NCBI RefSeq assembly: GCF_024172125.1 | Contig: NZ_JAMZEA010000001.1 | Coordinates: 1-64,000, forward strand | Direction of reading: 5' to 3' | Source: Actinomadura rupiterrae | GTDB lineage: Bacteria > Actinomycetota > Actinomycetes > Streptosporangiales > Streptosporangiaceae | Length of the DNA stretch: 64,000 bases | Part shown: positions 8,971 through 17,486 of the stretch, piece by piece | How the letters are laid out: the number at the start of each line of letters is the position of its first letter | Position numbering within the stretch: position 1 is the stretch's first letter | Made by a program: the position numbers and the translations under genes | Notes under the pieces: generated by a model | The model's input: the letters and a program-made list of their open reading frames with translations, nothing else | What the model was told of the DNA's origin: nothing | The model's database searches: none

Positions 8971-10089
8971 TCAGGGAAGTTGCAGGCGGGCGAAGAGGGC
9001 GCGGTGGTCGCTGCCCGGCAGGTCGTAGATCTTCACGGCGCGGACGGCGCAGCGCCGGTCGAGCAGGACGTGGTCGATGGTCAGCGGCGGACGCGGCTGA
9101 CCGAGCCCCCAGGTCGGGACGAGCCCCTCGCCGGCGCGGTCGGCGGCGTCCGCGTAGCCGCGTCCGATCAGGCGGCGGAGGGTGGCGTGGTCGAGCGTGG
9201 CGTTGAAGTCCCCGGCGAGGACGCGGGTCACGCCGTTCAGAGAGGCGGCTGACGCGGAACCGGTGCCGGCTGACGCGGAAGAAAAGGTGTTGCCGGACGG
9301 GAGTTCGCCCAGGTCGCGTTTCCAGTCGCCGAGGGACTCGGCGTTGATCGGCGGGACGGGGTGGACGGCCGTGATCTGGACGCGGCGTCCTCCCGGCAGG
9401 GTGAACTCGGCGGACGGCATCGCCATCTGGGTCTTCGGCAGCGGCGGCAACGCGCGGAGCGGGTACTTCGAATAGAGGCCGGATCCGGCCGCGCCCCACC
9501 GCGTGTCGGTCACCTTGTACGGGAGGAGCTTCGCCAATCCGGCGTTCTCGTACCTGGTCACGGCCTCCGGCGTGAGTTCCTGGAGGCTGAGGACGTCGGC
9601 GTCCGTCCGCTTCACGAGGTCGACGATCCGCGCCGGGCTGCCCTGGCCGAACATCAGGTTCGCGGTGAGGACACGCAGCTCAGGGCCGTGCGCGGCGGGT
9701 TCGCCGCCGGGAACCGCGCGCGGGACGACGGCCGCGAGCAGTCCGGCGGCGACGAGGCCGGCCGCGACCGCCGCGCGGGGACGCCGCAGCACCAGGGCCG
9801 CCACGATCGGGATCGGCGCGGTCGCCGCGACGTACGGGGTCACGGCCAGCACGGGCGCCGCGAAGATCCCGAACCCGGGGACGCGGTCGCCGTCCGTCCA
9901 GCGCATGAGCGCGTAGGCGCCCCAAGCCGCCGCTCCGCCCCAGGCCACCCACCCGCGCCAGCGCCCGCCCCGCGCGTTTCCGCTGGTCAGGCCCCCTGGC
10001 ATAGCCCGCGCGGCCTCGTCCCTGATCACAGGTCGCGAACGCCTGCCTTCGCCTCCGGGCGGTCCGCTCCCGCCGCTGGTCTCGCTCAC
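8971..10089 (-). CDS. Membrane-anchored endonuclease/exonuclease/phosphatase-family protein
   Basis: 372 residues. The N-terminal third is a membrane region with two or three hydrophobic segments (WVAWGGAAAWGAYAL, FAAPVLAVTPYVAATAPIPIVAALVL, AAGLVAAGLLAAVVP). The C-terminal domain has the DNase I-like fold: LRVLTANLMFG with the metal-binding Asn, LQEL with the catalytic Glu, VHPVPP, GDFNATLDH, and a final SDH with the general-base His, all in the usual order. The catalytic set appears intact. Because the domain follows the membrane anchor, it is probably outside the membrane, as in the actinobacterial homologues annotated as membrane EEP proteins. GTG at 10089 was chosen because GGGGGAG stands 5-6 nt upstream; longer versions would add an unlike N-terminus. 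The substrate, nucleic acid or phosphoester, is unknown. Confidence 0.85.
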   Translation of the reverse strand: MSETSGGSGPPGGEGRRSRPVIRDEAARAMPGGLTSGNARGGRWRGWVAWGGAAAWGAYALMRWTDGDRVPGFGIFAAPVLAVTPYVAATAPIPIVAALVLRRPRAAVAAGLVAAGLLAAVVPRAVPGGEPAAHGPELRVLTANLMFGQGSPARIVDLVKRTDADVLSLQELTPEAVTRYENAGLAKLLPYKVTDTRWGAAGSGLYSKYPLRALPPLPKTQMAMPSAEFTLPGGRRVQITAVHPVPPINAESLGDWKRDLGELPSGNTFSSASAGTGSASAASLNGVTRVLAGDFNATLDHATLRRLIGRGYADAADRAGEGLVPTWGLGQPRPPLTIDHVLLDRRCAVRAVKIYDLPGSDHRALFARLQLP

Positions 10090-10320
10090 GTCCGCTCCCC
10101 CGGTCGCACGGCTCCGCGGAGCCCCGTCCTGTGAGGTCGTTCCGGTCCCCCATCCTCTGGGACGAACGGAACCGGACGGGAGTTGCCGCGCCGCTCGGTC
10201 ACCCCTTCGGAACCCTTGGTGCACGGGCGCTCCGGGCGTCCGCGGCAGGTCGCCGGGGGGCCGGACCGAGCCATGAATCAATGGGACATATGCTCATGAC
10301 CTGCGCCGTCGTCAAATTTT

Positions 10321-10337
10321 GAGGTCTTTGTAACCTC
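10321..10337 (+). promoter_or_regulatory. Inverted repeat in the 10090-10398 gap
   Basis: In the divergent gap between the EEP gene and the VWA gene, GAGGT (10321-10325) and ACCTC (10333-10337) form an inverted repeat inside the only AT-rich part of the gap. It lies about 60 nt before the GTG of the VWA gene, so it could be an operator or lie near its promoter. No consensus -35/-10 pair stands out, and the rest of the gap has no coding signal. Confidence 0.3.
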
Positions 10338-10398
10338 TGAGCCGTACTACTACAGTGCCGGGGAACATTGACGGGTTTCTGGTGAAACGAGGACTGCC

Positions 10399-12828
10399 GT
10401 GAACGGACGTCATCGCGACGACTTCCCGGACGGGACGCCGGGCGACGGCGCCCGGCCGCCCCACGGCCCTGCCGACGAGGGCCGGGCGTCCTCCGAATGG
10501 TTCGGTCCTCGGGCCGGTGGGCCGGACGACTCCGGGCAGCAGCCCGGCGAGTCCGGCGGTTACCTCTTCGGGCCGTCCGCGCCGCCGGGTTCGGGTGGGT
10601 ATCCGGCCCCGCAGCCGGGCCAGGGCGGCTACCCGTCCGACCCGCACGCGAGCTCCGGGTCCCCCGAGTGGTTCGCGCCCCGGCAGTCCGGGCCCCAGCA
10701 GACGTTCGGCGGCAGCGGCGCCAGTGCCGGCGGCTTCTCCGGCGCGTCCGACGCCGGCGGTTACGGAGTCGGCCGTCAGTCGGCCGGGGACGCGTACGGC
10801 AGCGGCGGCTACGGCTCCGGCGACGGCCGCTACAGCGCGGAGAACGCCCAGTACGGGCAGGACGAGCGGTACGGGCAGGAGGGCGCTCCCCGTCGAGGCC
10901 CCCTCCGGTCCGGGTACGGCGACTCCGGCTACGGCGACGAGTACGACGCGATCAGCGGCTCCGACGAGCGTCCGACCGGGTTCTTCGGCGGACGCGCCGG
11001 AGGTTCGGGCGAGGGCGGCTCGGGCGGCTACGGCGGCGGATCCGGCGGCTACGGCTCCGGTGAAGGGTCGGGCGGCTACGAGTACGGGCGCCGCAAGCGG
11101 CGGCGCAGCCTGTCCTCGCTGATCGGCCCGATGGCGGGCGCGGTCGGCCTGGCGCTGCTGCTCGGCGTCGGCGTGTACGCGTTCGCCGAGAGCGGCGGCG
11201 GCTGCTCGGGCAGCAACGCGATCAACCTGAAGGTCGCGGCCGCCCCCGACATCGAGCCCGCCGTGACCAAGGCCGCCGGGCGGTTCAACGACGCCCGGCA
11301 CAAGGTCGGCGGGAAGTGCGTCAAGGCGACGGTCTCCAGGACCGAGCCGTACCAGGTCGCGGCCGTCCTGTCCGGGACGGCCGTGGACCAGGGCGGCGAC
11401 CAGCGCCCGGACGTCTGGATCCCCGACTCCTCGCTGTGGAACTCGCTCGTCCGCAGCGGCCCCAAGGGCGGCCCGGCGCTCAAGCAGAGCGGGACGTCCG
11501 TCGCGATCAGCCCGCTGGTCGTCGGCCTGCCCGGCTCGCTCGCCTCGCAGCTGCGCCAGCAGGGCATCACCGCGACGCCGTCGTGGGACAACCTGCTCAA
11601 GGCGGCCGGCGGCACGCAGGGCGGCGGCGTCACCAAGAACCAGATGATCCCGGCGGGCGCGGTGAAGCTGCTGGTGCCCGACCCGTCCCGGAACTCGGCG
11701 GGCATGGCCGGGCTGATGGTCACCAACACGCTGCTGAACAACGACCCGAACAAGGACTCGATCTTCACCGGGATCGTCCGGACCGTCCGGGAGAGCACGG
11801 TCCCGACCGTCCAGGACCAGTTCAAGCAGTTCCACAAGGGCCAGCGGTCGCGGCAGCCGGTCGCGCTGTCCTCCGAGCAGGCGCTCTGGAAGTACAACCG
11901 GACCGACCCGTCCGAGCCCGCCGTGGCGCTGTACCCGTCCGAGGGCACGCTGACGTTCGACTACCCGTTCACCGTCGCCACCTCCGACGGCAACCGGCAG
12001 AAGGCCGCCGGGCTGCTGGAGCAGGCGATGAACACCGAGGCCACCCGGGCGGACGTCCGGGACCTGGGGTTCCGGTCGTCGGACGGGAAGGCGCCGCCGT
12101 CGTTCGGGCCGAAGCTCGGCGTGGAGGCGGGCCGGATCCGGCAGCTGCCGCCGCCGAAGACCGCCGACGTCGGCGAGGTCATGCAGGCGTGGTCGAAGCT
12201 GTCGCTGGGCCTGCGGATGCTGACGCTGATCGACGTGTCCGGCTCGATGGTGCAGCCGGTCGCGCCGAACACCTCCCGGATGCAGGCGATCGCGCAGGTC
12301 GCGCAGGGCGGGCTCAGCATGATGTCGAACGACACCGAGCTCGGCGTGTGGCTGTTCTCGACGAACATGGGCCGCGGCGGCGTCCCGTACAAGGAGGCCG
12401 TGCCGGTCGGGCAGCTCGGTGAGCGCGTCGGGTCGAGCACGCGGCGGACGATGATCCTTTCGCAGCTCCAGCAGATGAAGCCGAAGCCCGACGGCGACAC
12501 CGGCATCTACCGGACCGTCCTCGCCGCGTACAAGTACATGAAGCGCAGCTACAAGCCGGAGTTCGGGCAGTCGATCCTGCTGCTCACCGACGGCACCAAC
12601 GACGACAAGAACGGCCCGTCGCTCTCGGAGACGATCTCCAAGCTGAAGGCCGAGATGGACCCGAACAAGCCGATCCAGATCAACATGATCGGCTTCGGCC
12701 CGGACACCAACCCGGCCGAGCTGAAGCAGATCGCCCGCCTCACCAACGGCGACGTCGAGGTGGCGCGCACGCCGCAGGAGATCAGCAAGATCTTCCTCGC
12801 CATGCTCTCCCGCCGCATCAAGCAGTAA
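10399..12828 (+). CDS. Membrane-anchored solute-binding plus VWA-domain protein
   Basis: 809 residues in three parts. Residues 1-235 are disordered, rich in Gly, Ser, Tyr and Gln (repeated GGYGSG motifs), and cytosolic. A membrane helix (about 240-262, GAVGLALLLGVGVYAFAE) follows an RRKRRR stop-transfer cluster. Residues about 275-590 resemble an extracellular solute-binding protein (starting INLKVAAAPDIEPAV). Residues about 605-805 are a von Willebrand A domain with an intact MIDAS start D612-x-S614-x-S616 (IDVSGSM) and the later LLTDGTND. The external part probably binds a ligand and a metal-dependent protein partner. The start is a GTG. A strong terminator follows, so the gene is monocistronic. 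The physiological role is unknown. Confidence 0.85.
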   Translation: MNGRHRDDFPDGTPGDGARPPHGPADEGRASSEWFGPRAGGPDDSGQQPGESGGYLFGPSAPPGSGGYPAPQPGQGGYPSDPHASSGSPEWFAPRQSGPQQTFGGSGASAGGFSGASDAGGYGVGRQSAGDAYGSGGYGSGDGRYSAENAQYGQDERYGQEGAPRRGPLRSGYGDSGYGDEYDAISGSDERPTGFFGGRAGGSGEGGSGGYGGGSGGYGSGEGSGGYEYGRRKRRRSLSSLIGPMAGAVGLALLLGVGVYAFAESGGGCSGSNAINLKVAAAPDIEPAVTKAAGRFNDARHKVGGKCVKATVSRTEPYQVAAVLSGTAVDQGGDQRPDVWIPDSSLWNSLVRSGPKGGPALKQSGTSVAISPLVVGLPGSLASQLRQQGITATPSWDNLLKAAGGTQGGGVTKNQMIPAGAVKLLVPDPSRNSAGMAGLMVTNTLLNNDPNKDSIFTGIVRTVRESTVPTVQDQFKQFHKGQRSRQPVALSSEQALWKYNRTDPSEPAVALYPSEGTLTFDYPFTVATSDGNRQKAAGLLEQAMNTEATRADVRDLGFRSSDGKAPPSFGPKLGVEAGRIRQLPPPKTADVGEVMQAWSKLSLGLRMLTLIDVSGSMVQPVAPNTSRMQAIAQVAQGGLSMMSNDTELGVWLFSTNMGRGGVPYKEAVPVGQLGERVGSSTRRTMILSQLQQMKPKPDGDTGIYRTVLAAYKYMKRSYKPEFGQSILLLTDGTNDDKNGPSLSETISKLKAEMDPNKPIQINMIGFGPDTNPAELKQIARLTNGDVEVARTPQEISKIFLAMLSRRIKQ

Positions 12829-12840
12829 CCCCACCGAACC

Positions 12841-12882
12841 AGAAGCGCCGCATCAGGGCCCAAGCCCTGACGCGGCGCTTCT
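12841..12882 (+). terminator. Rho-independent-type terminator after the VWA gene
   Basis: A long near-perfect hairpin starts 13 nt after the stop codon. AGAAGCGCCGC pairs with GCGGCGCTTCT, with an inner CAGGG/CCCTG stem and a tiny loop. There is no long T tail, as is common in GC-rich actinomycetes. Confidence 0.85.
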
Positions 12883-13105
12883 GTTCTCCGTCCATGACGC
12901 CACCGGCACCCGGGCGTGGGCTGTGATGCGGCCGGGTGTACCGGTCAGGACGCTTCTCCGGCGCCAGTCAGGACGCGGCCCGGGGGCGGGTGCGCCGGGT
13001 GGAGGGCGGGGACGGGGTGGGGTGGCGGAGGCGTTGGAGGGACGGGGATGGCGGAGTTCGCGCGGGGGCCGGGGTGGCGGTGGCCAGCGCGAACACCCGG
13101 CGCCT

Positions 13106-13122
13106 GAAATCACCGAAATTTC
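13106..13122 (+). promoter_or_regulatory. Inverted repeat ahead of the first sigma gene (gap 12883-13371)
   Basis: The roughly 490-bp gap is GC-rich and apparently non-coding. Its single AT-rich spot carries GAAAT (13106-13110) and ATTTC (13118-13122) as an inverted repeat, about 250 nt before the sigma gene. It may mark a promoter or operator; this is weak evidence. A different inverted repeat with a GGAAAA/TTTTCC core lies before the second sigma gene. Confidence 0.25.
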
Positions 13123-13371
13123 TCTGGCAACCCGTGTCAACCGGACGCGGGGGTCGACCGTCTTTCTGGGTGGAGGCCCGACGGGGAGCGGGGCCGTCGG
13201 GCCTCCGCACACTCTCTCCGGCGGGCCTTCCCCGGGGGTCGTCCGACCTCCGCCCGCCCGCGGCGGGACCGCACCGCCGAGCGATCCGCGCCCCCTGGCG
13301 ACACGGCCCGGCCGCGACCGCCGCCGCGCTCCTCCACCCCATCCCCTGTGCCCGGCCCGCGGGAGGACCTC

Positions 13372-14931
13372 GTGTCTGGTTGGCCCACGCTCGACCGCCT
13401 GGACGACGAACGGCTGGCGCGCAGCCTGGCCAGAACCGGGGCGCACGTGCTGTCCGGGCCGCCGCCGGGCGACGCGACGGCACCGCTGCCGCCGCCCGAC
13501 ACCGACGCCCTCGCGCGCCTGGTGGACGCCTATGCCGCGCGCCTCTTCGACTACTGCCACGCCCTGCTGCGCGACCAGGACCAGGCCGCCCGCGCCCTGC
13601 ACGCGGCGCTGCTCGCCGCCTACGCGCACGCCGGACGGCTGACCGACCCGGCGCGGTTCCGCGCGTGGCTGTACGCGCTCGTCCGGAACGAGTGCCTGCG
13701 GCGGCTGCGCGATCCGGAGCGTCCCGCCGAGCGGCACGAGGCCCCCGAGGTCGAGGACCTGTTCCTGGACGAGGCGGAGCGCACCCGCCGCCTCGCCACC
13801 CGGCGGCTCGTGCACGCCGCGCTCGGCGACCTGCGCGGCTCCGAGCGCGAGTCGCTGGACCTGCTGCTCCGGCACGGCCTGGACACCGCCGAGGTCGGGG
13901 CCGTCCTCGACCTGCCGCCGCAGCGGGCGGCCGAGCTGACCCGGCAGGCCCGCCGCCGCCTGGACGACGCGCTCGCCGTCGCGGTGATCGCCCGCACCGG
14001 ACGCGACGACTGCCCCGAGGTCGCCGCGCTCGCCGGCGAGCAGCCGGACGGCGACGCGCCGCTGCCTCCGGCGGCCGTGCGGCGGCTGGTCCGGCACATC
14101 GAGACGTGCCCGGTCTGCCGCGAGCGCCGCGGCCGGACGGTCTCGACCGCGCGCCTGCTGCAGGTCCTCCCGGTCGCGCTGATGCCCGCGGACCTGCGTC
14201 CGGCCGTGCTCACCGCCGTGTCCGACCCGTCCAGGTTCGACCGGCTGCTCGCCGCCGCCGACCGCGCCGAGCCGTTCGACGAGGACGGCTGGCCGCTGCC
14301 CCTGGACGAGCGGCGGTCCGGCGAGGACGACCGTCCGCAGCGCCCGTCCCCGAGGTTCTGGCCCGCCGTCGCCGCGGCCGCCGCCGTCATCGCGATCGTG
14401 AGCATCGCCTTCTTCCTGATGCCGGGCACGTCCAGCACGAACGCGAGCAGCACGCCGCACCCGTCCGGGAGCGGCGACCCGGAATCGACGGACTCGCCGA
14501 CCTCGTCATCCGGACCGTCCGAAACCCTCTCGCCGACGCTGAGCACGTCGCCTTCGCCGTCCGCGTCGTCCCCGACGCCGTCGCCGCACTCCCCCTCGCC
14601 GTCCCGTCACTCACCGCGTCCGCCGTCGCACTCCGCCCCGCCGTCCGGCCCCTCCCAGACCGTCCCGGCCGGACGCCTCGCGGTCTCGCCGAGGATGTGC
14701 ACCCTCTCGCCGGAGACCAAGTCCTGCGACATCACCGTCGCGGCGGTCGGCGGCACGGTGACCTGGAGCGTCAGCGCCCGGTCGCCCCTTTCGGCAGGAG
14801 GCGGCGGCACCCTCCACGCCGGCGAGACCGCCCACGTGACCATCTCGCTCGGCTCCTGCAGCGAGGCGAGCGACCAGACCGTGCCGTTCAGTCCCGGGAG
14901 CAGCGTCACCGTTTCGTGGACGTGCGGCTAG
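13372..14931 (+). CDS. ECF-like sigma factor fused to anti-sigma-like zinc motif, membrane helix and external domain (copy 1)
   Basis: 519 residues. Residues about 45-115 look like sigma-70 region 2 (LVDAYAARLFDYCHALL...FRAWLYALVRNECLRR). Residues about 145-205 look like region 4 (ALGDLRGSERESLDLLLRHGL...VGAVLDLPPQRAAEL). Then come H242-x3-C246-x2-C249 (HIETCPVC), the signature of zinc-binding anti-sigma domains, and a membrane helix at about 331-348. A Ser/Thr/Pro linker leads to an external beta domain of about 80 residues with four cysteines, resembling BACON-type Ig domains (VTWSVSARSPLS). Sigma factor, putative anti-sigma and external sensor are thus on one chain, facing both sides of the membrane. 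GTG at 13372 has GGGAGG 5 nt upstream. A paralogue follows directly. Confidence 0.8.
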   Translation: MSGWPTLDRLDDERLARSLARTGAHVLSGPPPGDATAPLPPPDTDALARLVDAYAARLFDYCHALLRDQDQAARALHAALLAAYAHAGRLTDPARFRAWLYALVRNECLRRLRDPERPAERHEAPEVEDLFLDEAERTRRLATRRLVHAALGDLRGSERESLDLLLRHGLDTAEVGAVLDLPPQRAAELTRQARRRLDDALAVAVIARTGRDDCPEVAALAGEQPDGDAPLPPAAVRRLVRHIETCPVCRERRGRTVSTARLLQVLPVALMPADLRPAVLTAVSDPSRFDRLLAAADRAEPFDEDGWPLPLDERRSGEDDRPQRPSPRFWPAVAAAAAVIAIVSIAFFLMPGTSSTNASSTPHPSGSGDPESTDSPTSSSGPSETLSPTLSTSPSPSASSPTPSPHSPSPSRHSPRPPSHSAPPSGPSQTVPAGRLAVSPRMCTLSPETKSCDITVAAVGGTVTWSVSARSPLSAGGGGTLHAGETAHVTISLGSCSEASDQTVPFSPGSSVTVSWTCG

Positions 14932-15049
14932 CTCCACGGGCCCTTGGATGATCTCCGTGAGTGATCATGCAGGTCGGTTCAGGTGAGGGAAACGATCACG
15001 CTCGGCGCGGCCGTCGCGACGTTCTGTGGGTATTGAAGGGGCGCTTCCC

Positions 15050-15066
15050 GGAAAAGGAGATTTTCC
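15050..15066 (+). promoter_or_regulatory. Perfect inverted repeat upstream of the second sigma gene (gap 14932-15251)
   Basis: GGAAAA (15050-15055) and TTTTCC (15061-15066) form a perfect 6-bp inverted repeat with a 5-bp spacer, about 190 nt before the TTG start. It is the clearest operator-like site in this 320-bp gap. A second weak repeat (GTGATC near 14958 and GATCAC near 14994) may form a hairpin after the first sigma gene. No textbook promoter hexamers were found. Confidence 0.35.
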
Positions 15067-15251
15067 TCACATCGGGGTAAACGCGATGGTCAGCGGGGAC
15101 GCGGGGGCGCGGATCGCGCGGTCGGGGCCGTCCGAAATCCGACACCGCGCCAAACCGCGGGCCGACGGTGGCAAGATCGGTCAACCAAGGACGCCGGTCC
15201 GACGTCGGACCGGCGCGGGATGTGACCGCCGACCAACCCCGGAGGCTGCAG

Positions 15252-17477
15252 TTGACCGGTCGGGCCGTGCCCGGTGCGAGCGACGATCCGCGGCTCGTGG
15301 AGGCGCTCCGCACGGGTGACGTCATCGCGCTCAGCGAGGTGTACGACGCCTTCGCGCCGCCGCTGTTCGACTACTGCCACGGGCTGCTCCGGGACCGCGT
15401 CGAGGCCGCCGGTGCGCTGCGCGGCTGCCTGTTCGCCGCGCGCGAGCACGTCACGGCGCTGCGCGAGCCCGAGCGGCTGCGCGGCTGGCTCTACGCGATC
15501 GCGCGCAAGGAGAGCCTGCGCCGCCGGGACGACCCGTCGCGCAGCACCGGCCAGGAGGCCCCCGAGGCCGGGGCGGACGAGATGTCCCGGCAGGAGCGCG
15601 GCCGGCTGCTCGAACGGCGCGAGCTGGCGCACGCCGCGCTCGGCGCGCTGGACGGCCGCCAGCGGGAGCTGCTCGACCTGGCCGTCCGGCACGGGCTGCC
15701 CGCGCCCGACCTGGGCAAGATCTTCGGCCTGTCGCCCGCCGAGGCGGACGCGGCGCTGGCCGACGCGCGCGCCGGGCTCACCGACGGGCTGCGCGCCGCC
15801 CTGGTCACCCGCCGCCACTCCCGGGACTGCCCCGAGCTCGGCGCGATGCTGCCGAAGTCGTGGCCGCCCGCGCCGCCGGAGGCCCGCACGCTCAGCGCGC
15901 ACGTCGCGTCCTGCCGGATCTGCTCCGCGCACGAGGTGCCGGACGGCCCGGCCGACCAGGTCCTCGGCTACATGCCGGTCGCCGCGATCCCGGCCGACCT
16001 GCGCCTGGACCTGCTGAACGGCGCCGCCTCGCCGGGCCGCGCCGAGGCGCGCCGCTCGGCCGCCGCGCTCGTCGAGCCCCTCGACTCGGACGGCTGGCCG
16101 ACGCCGTACCGGCCGTCCCGCCGCCAGAAGCGCGGCCGCCGCGGACGCGCGAACGAGCCCATGCAGGCCGCCCCCGCGATGCCCGCCTGGGAGGCTTCGG
16201 CCGACCCGACCTGGGACGACTCCCCTCGCCCCGCCGACGCGCCCGCAGGAAGCCACGCGGACTCGTACTCCGCACCCGGCCAGGACGACCACACCAGGCA
16301 CTCCGGCCCTGACGTCCTCGCGGGGCCGGGCGGGTCCGCCCCGAGCAGCCTCCCCGAAAACGGCGATGTCTCCGCGCTCGGCAACCCTCTCGCGGCACAC
16401 GGGCACAGTCCCGTCCCTGGCACGGGTGGAGGATTCGCGCCGAGCGACCCGAACGCAGCCACCGGCGTGGGCGAAGGTTCCGCGCCCGGTGCCCCTCTCG
16501 CAGGCCACGCGTCCAACGGCGGCCCTGGAATGGGCGAAGGCTTCGCGCCAGGCGACCCGCGTGCGGGGAACGGGCAGCACGCGTCCGGTGGCATACCGGG
16601 CGCAAGTGGGCAGGCCGCCCCGGGCGGGAACGGGCAGCACGCCCCTGGCGGGCTTGCCGGTGCCACCGCCGCAGCGGACGGGCCTTCCGGTAGTGCTCCG
16701 GATACGACGCTCACGTTCGACGTCGTCCCCGGCACCGACGAGACCGGCCGTTCCGGCTCGCGCGGGCGCGGTTCGTCCGGCGGCGGACGGCACTCGCGCG
16801 ACGCCGACGACGGGGACGTGCTGAAACCGACGCGTTCCGGACGGATCCCCGAGGACGGGGACCGCTGGGTCGCCGGTGAGATGCGCGCCGCGCGCGGACG
16901 CAAGCGGGCCCTGCTCGCCGGGACCGGCGGCGTGGCCGCGGTCGCGTTGATCGGGGTCGCGGCGGCGGCGTTCGCCGGTGGCGGCGGCGGGTCCGGGCAC
17001 GTGGCGAAGGGCGGCGAGCCGGTGTCGCCCAAGCCGTCCGGAAGCGTCGTGGAACCCTCCATGTCCGCGGCGGGGACGCCGTCGGGGTCGCCGACGCTGC
17101 GTGCGAAGAAGACGCCGTCGCCGAGCAAGTCCCCGACCGAGACGCCGTCGACGTCGGTCTCGCCCACGCGCTCCCCCGCCCCGCCGCCGTCGCACTCGCA
17201 CCAGCCGCCGCGCCCGCCTCGTCCGGGGACGCTGTCGGTGGCGGGCTGCGCCATCGGCTACGGCGACGGCTGCACGGTCACCATCACGGCGACGGGCGGC
17301 TCGGTGACCTGGCGGGTCGTCGGGGTCTCGGACGGGCTGTCGGCGTCCGGCGGCGGCACGCTGGCGGCAGGCCAGTCCGCGCGGATCCAGGTCTCGCGCG
17401 AGGCCATGTGCTGGGGTTCGCGCACCGGGCAGGTCGCGTTCTCCCCGTCCGGCACCGCCGTCGTCACCTACTGCTGA
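15252..17477 (+). CDS. ECF-like sigma factor fused to anti-sigma-like zinc motif, membrane helix and external domain (copy 2)
   Basis: 741 residues, a clear paralogue of the preceding gene. It has region 2 (EVYDAFAPPLFDYCHGLL...LRGWLYAIARKESLRR), region 4 (ALGALDGRQRELLDLAVRHGL), and the zinc-type motif H217-x3-C221-x2-C224. A long Gly/Ala/Pro linker of about 250 residues (GEGFAPGDP-type repeats), a membrane helix (about 553-577) and a shorter Ser/Thr/Pro stalk follow. The end is a BACON-like domain with four cysteines (VTWRVVGVSDGLSASGGGTL). The TTG at 15252 is preferred because GGAGG lies 6 nt upstream; an in-frame ATG at 15168 has no such site. The main difference from copy 1 is the expanded cytosolic linker. 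Copies are tandem but separated by 320 bp, so each may have its own promoter. Confidence 0.8.
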   Translation: MTGRAVPGASDDPRLVEALRTGDVIALSEVYDAFAPPLFDYCHGLLRDRVEAAGALRGCLFAAREHVTALREPERLRGWLYAIARKESLRRRDDPSRSTGQEAPEAGADEMSRQERGRLLERRELAHAALGALDGRQRELLDLAVRHGLPAPDLGKIFGLSPAEADAALADARAGLTDGLRAALVTRRHSRDCPELGAMLPKSWPPAPPEARTLSAHVASCRICSAHEVPDGPADQVLGYMPVAAIPADLRLDLLNGAASPGRAEARRSAAALVEPLDSDGWPTPYRPSRRQKRGRRGRANEPMQAAPAMPAWEASADPTWDDSPRPADAPAGSHADSYSAPGQDDHTRHSGPDVLAGPGGSAPSSLPENGDVSALGNPLAAHGHSPVPGTGGGFAPSDPNAATGVGEGSAPGAPLAGHASNGGPGMGEGFAPGDPRAGNGQHASGGIPGASGQAAPGGNGQHAPGGLAGATAAADGPSGSAPDTTLTFDVVPGTDETGRSGSRGRGSSGGGRHSRDADDGDVLKPTRSGRIPEDGDRWVAGEMRAARGRKRALLAGTGGVAAVALIGVAAAAFAGGGGGSGHVAKGGEPVSPKPSGSVVEPSMSAAGTPSGSPTLRAKKTPSPSKSPTETPSTSVSPTRSPAPPPSHSHQPPRPPRPGTLSVAGCAIGYGDGCTVTITATGGSVTWRVVGVSDGLSASGGGTLAAGQSARIQVSREAMCWGSRTGQVAFSPSGTAVVTYC

Positions 17478-17486
17478 CCGCGGGGG

